Positions 1-5,878 of a stretch of DNA of 25,759 nucleotides are shown here, piece by piece (within the stretch, counting starts at the first letter, position 1; each line of letters begins with the position of its first letter). The stretch is from Chitinilyticum litopenaei DSM 21440. GTDB taxonomy: Bacteria > Pseudomonadota > Gammaproteobacteria > Burkholderiales > Chitinibacteraceae. The DNA lies in contig NZ_ATZJ01000050.1 in assembly GCF_000428145.1 (NCBI RefSeq), positions 1 to 25,759 on the forward strand, written 5' to 3'. A program made the translations under genes and the position numbers. The notes beneath the pieces are model-generated. The model made no database searches and had not been told where the DNA came from. It worked only from the letters and a program-made list of their open reading frames with translations.

Positions 1-224
1 TCCGCACGCAGCCGGGATAACTCCATCTGCTCGGGCGTGATCGCCTTGCCGGTGCCGGCGGCCAGTTTTCCCGCCTTGCTGGCTTTGCGCCAGTTGCTGA
101 GTGTCTGCTCGGAAATGCCCAGCTCGCGGGCGACCTGAGCGGGGGATTTGCCTTCGGCCTCGACCAGACGGACCGCCTCTTGCTTGAACTCGGTGGTGTA
201 GCTCTGCTTCGGGATTTTGTACAT
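1..224 (-). CDS. IS3-family transposase OrfA (N-terminal part, cut by window edge)
   Basis: This is the first 74 codons of a small helix-turn-helix transposase subunit of the IS3 type; the rest lies beyond the left edge. The reading begins MYKIPKQSYTTEFKQEAVRL and continues with the HTH segment ARELGISEQTLSNWRKA, then the start of the leucine-zipper-like tail (PEQMELSRLRA). In IS3 elements OrfA binds the ends and is fused to the DDE subunit OrfB by -1 frameshifting; OrfB is not in view. The start is fixed by a strong ribosome site GGAGGT at 229-234 (minus strand), 4 bases before the ATG. The family call is secure; the exact IS name cannot be given. Confidence 0.9.
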   Translation of the reverse strand, partial: MYKIPKQSYTTEFKQEAVRLVEAEGKSPAQVARELGISEQTLSNWRKASKAGKLAAGTGKAITPEQMELSRLRA

Positions 225-287
225 CGATACCTCCGTATGCCAGTTTATCTGGCTACGCTTGGTATCCGAAATTCGCGGTCAACCTCA
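1..287 (-). mobile_element. IS3-family insertion sequence, left part in window
   Basis: The element includes the OrfA fragment and about 60 bases of leader. Read on the minus strand, the leader begins TGAGGTTGACCGCGAATTTC near 287, starting with TG as IS3-family ends usually do. That makes 287 a plausible terminus, but the opposite end is outside the window, so the inverted repeat and target duplication cannot be checked. Confidence 0.45.
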
Positions 288-318
288 ATGGCGTCTGCAA
301 TGCAACTGCAAACAGACA

Positions 319-459
319 CCTGATTATGTCTCTGCTTCGTAATCGTCATTCCCGCGTACGCGGGAATCCAGATGAGGGTGTGAAATCAAGCGTTGCTTTG
401 GATGCCCGCCTTCGCGGGCATGACGAGAAAAGGGTTTCTGAAGGTGAGACATAATCAGG
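319..459. repeat. MITE-like element, copy 1 (141 bp)
   Basis: Perfect 14-bp terminal inverted repeats: CCTGATTATGTCTC at 319-332 and its complement at 446-459. Inside are two REP-like hairpins in opposite orientation. The first, at 348-367, is ATTCCC-N8-GGGAAT, flanked by CGTC and CCAG; the second is GCCCGCCTTCGCGGGC near 403-418. The architecture is the same as copies 2 and 3 (3148-3309, 17033-17174). No coding capacity of its own, although the neighbouring transposase frame runs into it. No clear target duplication is seen at this copy. Confidence 0.85.
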
Positions 460-1595
460 CATGGATGCCTCGAACATGAAGGCCGGCTTTGGCCGATGAG
501 CAGGCGCCGCGTGCGTCCGCTCCGTTTTTCGGACTGTGCAAACCAGAAAGCCCGCAGCATTCGCTGCGGGCTTTCTGGTTTCAGGGCGGGCAAACCCGGC
601 TGGAAAGTCGGCCGATTTGTGTCGGGTTCCGCCTGTTTGTAGACTTTCTTCCTGAACAATTCCGGTTGCTCTTTCTGCCACATTTTCAGTGACTCGACCG
701 GTGACCGGAAGCCCAGGGCTTTTTGCGGGATGTGGTGATTGTAGGCCAGCTGGTAATCCTGCAATACCTGGGCCAGTTCTGCGGCACTGGCAAAACGGGT
801 TTGCTTCACCAGTTCGCTGATCCGTCCGTTGAAGCGCTCGACCATCCCGTTCATTTGCGGCGTACGCGGCGGAATCAAGCGATGCTCGATCCCCAGCGCC
901 GCGCAGCGGCGGTCAAAGCCATGCTGGCCACTCGGTGTTTTAGCCTTGCTGGTGAAGCGATCCGTAAACTGGCTGCCGTTGTCGGTCAGTAGTTTTTCGA
1001 TCTTGATGGGCGAGGCTTTGGCTAGCCGCTGCAGGAAATCGACACTGCTGGCTTCGGACTGATCCGGGTAGACGTGCAGAAATACCCAGCGGCTTGCCCG
1101 GTCGATCGCGACGAACAGGTAGCTACGCGAGGTTTCATCGGGCATCTGCGGCAAGTACTTGATGTCCATGTGGAAATAACCCGGCGCGTAGTCCTTGAAG
1201 CCCTTGGAGGGGCCCACTGGCTCCTCGGGATTCAGGCTGGCTTGCAAGACCTTGAGATTGCCAACACCTTCGCGAACCAGCAGCCGGTTGATGCCGGAAC
1301 GGGTTGCGTCCGGGTTGATAAAGCGCTGCGTCACAGCCACCAGGTCATCCAGCGGCAGCAGCAAGGTGGTGCGCAGCATCAACACCAGCGTTTCCTGTGC
1401 CGTCGACAGGGTGGTATGCATGGTATGCGGCCGGTGGGAACGGTCGGTAAACTCGTCCCGATTCTGCCATTTGCGGACTGTGTCCTTGCCCACACTGTAG
1501 CGCAGCATCAGTTCGCGCTGCGACAGGCTGGAATTGCGGATTTCCTCGCGGGTTAGCGGGGTGGTTCTGGCATTGCTGTGAATGCGGTTGCTCAT
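324..1595 (-). CDS. IS481-family DDE transposase with a read-through C-terminus
   Basis: A 423-residue integrase-core transposase. An N-terminal helix-turn-helix lies around residues 15-50 (LSQRELMLRYSVGKDTVRKW). The rve catalytic core carries the DDE triad: D144 in HMDIKYLP, D205 in LLTDNGSQF and E253 in NGMVERFNGR. The end typical of the family falls near residue 320-326 (KKVYKQAEPDT). The remaining ~95 residues look accidental: residues ~339-352 are encoded by a perfect hairpin (541-580) and residues ~379-423 by the MITE at 319-459, whose sequence supplies the stop codon. The right end of the IS was therefore probably lost or disrupted. The ATG at 1595 gives the full HTH. Whether the element is still active is unknown. 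Confidence 0.9.
   Translation of the reverse strand: MSNRIHSNARTTPLTREEIRNSSLSQRELMLRYSVGKDTVRKWQNRDEFTDRSHRPHTMHTTLSTAQETLVLMLRTTLLLPLDDLVAVTQRFINPDATRSGINRLLVREGVGNLKVLQASLNPEEPVGPSKGFKDYAPGYFHMDIKYLPQMPDETSRSYLFVAIDRASRWVFLHVYPDQSEASSVDFLQRLAKASPIKIEKLLTDNGSQFTDRFTSKAKTPSGQHGFDRRCAALGIEHRLIPPRTPQMNGMVERFNGRISELVKQTRFASAAELAQVLQDYQLAYNHHIPQKALGFRSPVESLKMWQKEQPELFRKKVYKQAEPDTNRPTFQPGLPALKPESPQRMLRAFWFAQSEKRSGRTRRLLIGQSRPSCSRHPCLIMSHLQKPFSRHAREGGHPKQRLISHPHLDSRVRGNDDYEAET
541..580. other. Perfect 18-bp hairpin, terminator-like
   Basis: Arms 541-558 and 563-580 are perfectly complementary around a 4-base loop ATTC; the inner part is AAAGCCCGCAGC/GCTGCGGGCTTT. The AAAGCCCGC...GCGGGCTTT form is typical of intrinsic terminators, but the T run is short. 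It sits inside the extended transposase frame, downstream of the point where an IS481 protein would normally end, so it may be the original terminator of a flanking gene or of the IS. Confidence 0.7.
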
Positions 1596-1742
1596 GACTG
1601 GGACGTGCTCGCAGATTGAGTGATCAGCGTACGCAAAAGATCGCCGGCCCGGAAGAGCGGCCAGCTACGCCGAGGAAGCCAATCAAGCGAAACCCAACAG
1701 ATTTGCTCCTGCCCGACGGGAGTGATTACGGCCGGTCAGCGC

Positions 1743-2945
1743 TTACCAGTTGGTTTCGCGCTCGGGGCTGGCGCTGATCTTGTGGATGGCCAGGTCGGCG
1801 CCGTTGAATTCTTCTTCTTCCGACAGGCGCAGGCCCATGGTCTTGTTCAGCAGGCCATACACCAGCCAGCCGCCGGCAAAGGCAAAGCCGACGCCAAACA
1901 GCGTGCCCACCAGCTGCGCGGCAAAGGTGACGCCGCCGGCGCCGCCCAGCGCCTGCAGGCCGAAGATGCCGGCGGCAATGCCGCCCCAGGCGCCGCACAG
2001 GCCGTGCAGCGGCCACACGCCGAGCACGTCGTCGATCTTCCACTTGTTCTGCGTGACGGTGAACAGCCACACGAACAGCGCGCCGGCGACCGCGCCGATG
2101 GCGAGCGCGCCCAGCGGGTGCACGATGTCCGATCCCGCGCAGATCGCCACCAGGCCGGCCAGCGGGCCGTTATGGATGAAGCCGGGGTCGTTCCTGCCCA
2201 GCACCATCGCCACCAGCGTGCCGCCGGCCATGGCCATCAGCGAATTCATCGCCACCAGTCCGGAAATGCCGGCGACCTTTTGCGCGCTCATCACATTGAA
2301 GCCAAACCAGCCGACGATCAGGATCCACGCGCCGAGTGCCAGAAAGGGGATGGACGACGGCGGGTGGGCGGAGACGGCGCCATCCTTGCGGTAGCGGCCA
2401 CGACGCGCACCAAGATGGAGCACGGCGGCCAGGCCGATCCAGCCGCCGACTGCGTGCACGACGACCGAGCCGGCGAAGTCGTGGAACGGTGCGCCAAGCA
2501 CCGCCTTGAACCAGTCCTGCACGCCGTAGTTGTTGTTCCAGATCATGCCCTCGAAGAAGGGGTAGACGAGGCCGACCAGCAGGAAGGTCGCCGCCGACTG
2601 CGGGTGGAATTTCGCACGCTCGGCAATGCCGCCCGAGACGATGGCCGGAATCGCCGCGGCGAAGGTCAGCAGGAAGAAGAACTTCACCAGGCCATAGCCG
2701 CTGGCTTGCGAGAGCTCGCTCACCGGGCCGAAAAAGTGCACGCCGTAGGCGATGCCATAGCCGATGAAGAAGTAGGCGATGGCCGATACGGCAAAGTCGG
2801 TGAGGATCTTGACCAGGGCATTGACCTGGTTCTTGCGGCGCACGGTGCCGACTTCCAGAAAGGCAAAGCCGGCATGCATGGCCAGGATCATGATGGCCCC
2901 GAGCAGAATGAACAGCACGTCGCTGCTGGTTTGAAACGCGTCCAC
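1743..2945 (-). CDS. amtB: Ammonium transporter (Amt family)
   Basis: A 400-residue integral membrane protein that conducts ammonium/ammonia across the inner membrane. The Amt fold is clear: about eleven hydrophobic segments, the pore signature region FAGSVVVHAVGG with the first pore histidine H164, and WPLHGLCGAWGG with the second, H314. The N-terminus starts directly in a membrane helix with no long signal peptide. The cytosolic tail (LRLSEEEEFNGADLAIHK) is the segment that in this family meets the PII protein GlnK. No glnK gene is beside it in this window, which is less common for amtB. Transcription is predicted from a sigma-54 promoter at 2985-3000 with an NtrC-type site at 3097-3111, so it should respond to nitrogen limitation. 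Confidence 0.95.
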   Translation of the reverse strand: MDAFQTSSDVLFILLGAIMILAMHAGFAFLEVGTVRRKNQVNALVKILTDFAVSAIAYFFIGYGIAYGVHFFGPVSELSQASGYGLVKFFFLLTFAAAIPAIVSGGIAERAKFHPQSAATFLLVGLVYPFFEGMIWNNNYGVQDWFKAVLGAPFHDFAGSVVVHAVGGWIGLAAVLHLGARRGRYRKDGAVSAHPPSSIPFLALGAWILIVGWFGFNVMSAQKVAGISGLVAMNSLMAMAGGTLVAMVLGRNDPGFIHNGPLAGLVAICAGSDIVHPLGALAIGAVAGALFVWLFTVTQNKWKIDDVLGVWPLHGLCGAWGGIAAGIFGLQALGGAGGVTFAAQLVGTLFGVGFAFAGGWLVYGLLNKTMGLRLSEEEEFNGADLAIHKISASPERETNW

Positions 2946-2984
2946 GACATCTCCAGTCGAAATTCTTGTAGTGGGCGGCGTTAT

Positions 2985-3000
2985 AGCAAACGGCGTGCCA
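2985..3000 (-). promoter_or_regulatory. Sigma-54 (-24/-12) promoter of amtB
   Basis: Minus-strand sequence TGGCACGCCGTTTGCT matches the sigma-54 consensus TGGCACG-N4-TTGCW at every fixed position (-24 GG and -12 GC). The predicted transcription start is near 2974-2975, about 30 bases before the amtB ATG at 2945. Confidence 0.9.
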
Positions 3001-3096
3001 TGCCTTGTTCTGGAGCACGCTTCAGTCTTTTTGCGGGTTTGCCGGCTGTTTTGGTGCGCTTGACTGGGCGATTGTGGTGCGTGAGGCGGCGTTTGC

Positions 3097-3111
3097 GCAC
3101 CTCGCTGGTGC
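3097..3111. promoter_or_regulatory. NtrC-type enhancer site upstream of amtB
   Basis: GCACC-N5-GGTGC palindrome (GCACCTCGCTGGTGC), matching the core of the NtrC consensus TGCACY-N5-RGTGCA. Its centre is about 130 bp upstream of the predicted sigma-54 start, a normal distance for an enhancer. Two further GGTGC half-sites lie between it and the promoter, at 3053-3057 and 3076-3080. Confidence 0.7.
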
Positions 3112-3147
3112 GTGCGATGTGCGAGGGCGGGATTTGCAAGGCGGGGT

Positions 3148-3309
3148 CTGATTAGGTAGCTAGCTCGGCACAGTCCAGTTCGTCATTCTGGCGAAAGCCG
3201 GAATCCAGCTGCAACGCCTGTTCGAGCATCGCGCTGGATGCCGGCCTTGACCGCAGAATCCCTGTGGGGCGCCGGCCTGACGAGTTGCTGAGCTGGCTAT
3301 CCAATCAGG
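3148..3309. repeat. MITE-like element, copy 2 (~162 bp)
   Basis: The left end reads CTGATTAGGTAGCTAGCTC; the right end, reverse complemented, reads CCTGATTGGATAGCCAGCTC. The body aligns with the reverse complement of copy 3 (17033-17174) from end to end: the CGTCATTC hairpin, then CCAGCTGCAACGCCTGTTC, then the closing TGACGAGTTGCTGAGCTGGC. It is about 20 bases longer in the middle and its inner hairpins are more eroded, suggesting an older insertion. It lies just upstream of the amtB enhancer site. Confidence 0.85.
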
Positions 3310-3320
3310 AGGCGAGGATA

Positions 3321-3382
3321 TGGGTATTGCCATGCGGCCCTTTATGGTAATTGGCTGCATGGCTATGGGGTTGTGGGTATAT
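3321..3382. repeat. GGGTATT palindromic repeat, copy B (degenerate)
   Basis: Begins TGGGTATTGCCATGCGGCCC and continues TTTATGGTAATTGGCTGCAT, nearly identical to the left two-thirds of the copy at 13759-13809. The right arm is decayed and ends in a direct rather than inverted GGGTATA. It lies 12 bp from MITE copy 2 and immediately downstream of the chemoreceptor gene. Confidence 0.7.
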
Positions 3383-3389
3383 CGGGTTC

Positions 3390-5018
3390 TCAGAGGCGGA
3401 AACGCTTGACGATGCCGTACAGCGTGCCGGCCAGCTGATTGAGCTGGCCCAGCGTCTGGCGGGTTTGCTGCAGTGCCTGGTCGGTGCTGCTGGCCTGCTG
3501 GTTGATGCGTTCCGCCACTTGCGCGATCTGCTCGGTGGCCAGCGACTGCTCGCGCGTGGCGTTGCTGATTTCACGCATCTGCGTGAGCACGCCCTGCATC
3601 TGGCCCTGCATGCCGGCGATGGCCTCGTTGAGCCCGCCGATCAGCTGGCCGCTGGCTTCGGCCGAGCCGGCCGTGCCCTGCATCTGTTCGACGGCCTTGG
3701 CGGTTTCACCGCAGATATTGCCCAGCAGGCTTTCGATTTCCACCGTGGCACGCGCGGTGCGCTCGGCAAGGCTGCGCACCTCGTCGGCCACCACGGCAAA
3801 GCCGCGACCCTGCTCACCGGCGCGCGCCGCTTCGATGGCGGCATTGAGCGCCAGCAGATTGGTCTGGTTGGCGATGTCCTTGATGACATTGGTGATGCTG
3901 TTGATCTGCTGCGATTGCTGGTCCAGCCGGTTCATCAGCTCGGACAGCGAGCCCAGATCGCGGCGCACGACGCCGGTTTGCTGCTGCATCTGCCCGGCGG
4001 CGCTGGCGCTGTGGCGGGCGCTGTCGTCGGCGCGGTGGATGGCGCCCTCGACCTGTTCGGCGCTTTGCGCGATGTGCGAGATGCTGACGGTGACTTCCTC
4101 GATGGTGGCGGCGGTGGCGGCGACCAGGTCGGCCTGGTTGCGCGCCTCGCCGGCCAGCTGCTCGGCCACGCTTTCCAGATCGTGCACGCCGCGGGTCAGG
4201 CGCTGGGCTTCGCTGTCCACCGAGGACATCAGCCGGTGCAGTTCGGCGGTGAACTGGTTGAAGGCGCGGGCGATCGCGCCGGTTTCGTCCTGGCTCTGGT
4301 CATCCAGGCGCACGGTGAGGTCAGCCTCGCCGCTGTTGAGCCTTTGCACGGCAGCGAGCAGTTTTTCCAGCGGACGGGCCACCAGATTGCTGAGCCAGAA
4401 GGAGGCAAGCACGGAAAGCAGGATCAGCAGCGCGCCCACGCCGGCGGATTCCAGCAGCACCAGGCGCAAGGTGGCGTGGACTTCGGCCAGATCGGCGTCG
4501 GCGACGGCGACGATGGTGTGGCCGTTGGCGGTACGGAAGGGCTGGTAGATCGAGCGGAAGCTGCCGTAGCTGCTGCTGTACTCGGCCCAGGTGCGGCGGC
4601 CTTCGCGCAGTGCGGTCAGCAGCGCCTCGTTCGGGCTGTCATAGGGTTTCAGGTATTGCTCGAGTTTGGGGTCTTTTTCCTCGTCGGGCGACAGCGAGGA
4701 CAGGACGTAATGCGCCTTGTCATCCTTGAGCGTGAAGCTGTAAACGTAGGGCAGGCCGATGGATTCGGCGAAACGGGTCAGGCGCTCGCTGAGGTAGCGC
4801 ATCTGGCCCAGATCGGCCGCGTCGCGCGGCGTCATGGCTTCGTGCAGCTGCAGCGGCACGATGAAACGGTAGCCGTTCGCGGCGGCGAGCAGCTTGCCGT
4901 CGATGGCGGCCAGTGCGCTGTTGCGGGTTTGCACATAGCTGAAGATGGAGAAGGTGACGACGGCCAGCGTGGTCAGCAGGATCAGCACCAGCCGGATTTT
5001 TGCTTTGATGGTTTTCAT
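3390..5018 (-). CDS. Methyl-accepting chemotaxis protein with periplasmic sensor
   Basis: A transmembrane chemoreceptor of 542 residues that would pass ligand signals to CheA/CheW. TM1 lies at about residues 9-28. The extracytoplasmic sensor (~30-185) looks like a CACHE-type domain, with PYVYSFTLKDD and IYQPFRTANGHTIVAVADAD. TM2 lies at ~190-211, HAMP at ~212-265 (ending GAIARAFNQFTAELHRLM), and the long coiled-coil signalling domain follows. The hairpin tip is recognisable from NQTNLLALNAAIEAARAGEQ and GRGFAVVADEVRSLAERT (~380-425). The tail ends in VKRFRL with no pentapeptide CheR tether. The ATG at 5018 was chosen because TM1 follows directly; an in-frame ATG at 5063 would add 15 residues but has no ribosome site. 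The ligand is unknown. No other chemotaxis gene is nearby, so it is an orphan receptor. Confidence 0.93.
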   Translation of the reverse strand: MKTIKAKIRLVLILLTTLAVVTFSIFSYVQTRNSALAAIDGKLLAAANGYRFIVPLQLHEAMTPRDAADLGQMRYLSERLTRFAESIGLPYVYSFTLKDDKAHYVLSSLSPDEEKDPKLEQYLKPYDSPNEALLTALREGRRTWAEYSSSYGSFRSIYQPFRTANGHTIVAVADADLAEVHATLRLVLLESAGVGALLILLSVLASFWLSNLVARPLEKLLAAVQRLNSGEADLTVRLDDQSQDETGAIARAFNQFTAELHRLMSSVDSEAQRLTRGVHDLESVAEQLAGEARNQADLVAATAATIEEVTVSISHIAQSAEQVEGAIHRADDSARHSASAAGQMQQQTGVVRRDLGSLSELMNRLDQQSQQINSITNVIKDIANQTNLLALNAAIEAARAGEQGRGFAVVADEVRSLAERTARATVEIESLLGNICGETAKAVEQMQGTAGSAEASGQLIGGLNEAIAGMQGQMQGVLTQMREISNATREQSLATEQIAQVAERINQQASSTDQALQQTRQTLGQLNQLAGTLYGIVKRFRL

Positions 5019-5101
5019 GGCATCCAGTATCCGCGGGAGTTGACGAAAGCATGTCACGGACATTTCAAAGAAAATACCGTTCCGCTAAACGGATGGCAAA
5101 C

Positions 5102-5128
5102 AAAAAGCCGGCAAAATGCCGGCTTTTT
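5102..5128 (-). terminator. Intrinsic terminator after ppa
   Basis: Stem AAAAAGCCGGC / GCCGGCTTTTT with loop AAAAT. It lies 54 bases past the ppa stop on the minus strand and ends in a T run on either strand, so it could work in both directions. Its core is almost identical to the terminator at 13813-13838. Confidence 0.85.
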
Positions 5129-5181
5129 GTACCAATTGACAGTAATGCGTCAATTATGGCGATGTTTTGCTGCTGAGCGCA

Positions 5182-5709
5182 TTAATGCTGGGCGCGCTCG
5201 TAGCTGGCAACGATTTCGGCATGGGCGGCAGCCTTGTCGCCCCAGCCGGTCACCTTCACCCACTTGCCGGCTTCCAGATCCTTGTAGTGCTCGAAGTAGT
5301 GCTTCACTTGCGCGAGCAGCAGCTCCGGCAGGTCTTCCAGCTTCTGGATGTGCTTGTACATCGGGCAGATCTTTTCCACCGGTACGGCAATCACCTTGGC
5401 ATCCTGGCCGGATTCGTCTTCCATGCCCAGCACGCCGATGGCGCGGCACTTGATGACCATGCCCGGGGCGAGCGGGTAGGGGGTGTGCACCAGCACATCG
5501 ACCGGATCGCCATCGAGCGACAGGGTGTGCGGCACGAAGCCGTAGTTCATCGGGTAGGACATCGAGGTGCCAACGAAACGGTCGACGACGATCGCGCCGG
5601 CTTCCTTGTCGAACTCGTACTTGATCGGCGCGGCATTGGCCGGAATTTCGATGATGACATTGAAATCGTTCGGCAGGTCCTTGCCGGCGGGAATCTTGCT
5701 TACGTCCAT
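5182..5709 (-). CDS. ppa: Inorganic pyrophosphatase (family I, soluble)
   Basis: Hydrolyses pyrophosphate to phosphate in the cytoplasm, pulling biosynthetic reactions forward. The 175-residue length matches the bacterial family I enzyme (E. coli 176). The signature DGDPVDV at residues 66-72 supplies metal-binding D66, D68 and D71. D98, D103 and K105 in GMEDESGQDAK complete the active site, and EIPANAAPIKYEFDKEAG holds the conserved N-terminal lysine/glutamate. The ATG at 5709 has an AAGG-type ribosome site a few bases upstream; longer in-frame starts exist but add unconserved residues. It is transcribed alone, with a terminator at 5102-5128, and divergently from the PatZ-like gene. Confidence 0.97.
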   Translation of the reverse strand: MDVSKIPAGKDLPNDFNVIIEIPANAAPIKYEFDKEAGAIVVDRFVGTSMSYPMNYGFVPHTLSLDGDPVDVLVHTPYPLAPGMVIKCRAIGVLGMEDESGQDAKVIAVPVEKICPMYKHIQKLEDLPELLLAQVKHYFEHYKDLEAGKWVKVTGWGDKAAAHAEIVASYERAQH

Positions 5710-5745
5710 GACCTTCTTTCCTGATGTGGGTTGGAAAACCGGGCG

Positions 5746-5751
5746 ATTATA
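5746..5751 (-). promoter_or_regulatory. Probable -10 box for ppa
   Basis: Perfect TATAAT on the minus strand, about 37 bases before the ppa start. No convincing -35 hexamer is visible at 16-18 bases, so the call rests on the -10 alone. Confidence 0.4.
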
Positions 5752-5878
5752 ACGGCCGCCGCCGGTCGGCGGTAGCCAGCCGTCGGCTTGCGCCATGTCA
5801 ATTGACACATGCCCTCACACGGCGCGTCATGCCGGCGATATACAATGCAGGCAAGCCCCTTTTTTGCCGCGGTGCACC

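Noticed and set aside
319..459. CRISPR array or Correia element
   Set aside because: There are no regularly spaced direct repeats, and the terminal sequences differ from Correia ends. The structure is a single pair of inverted repeats.
1620..3155. A 511-codon plus-strand frame opposite amtB
   Set aside because: It runs through the sigma-54 promoter and the whole Amt gene in antisense, and its composition is typical of a shadow frame.
3351..5453. A 700-codon plus-strand frame opposite the chemoreceptor and ppa
   Set aside because: It spans two well-identified minus-strand genes and a terminator, with no family similarity. It is an antisense artefact.
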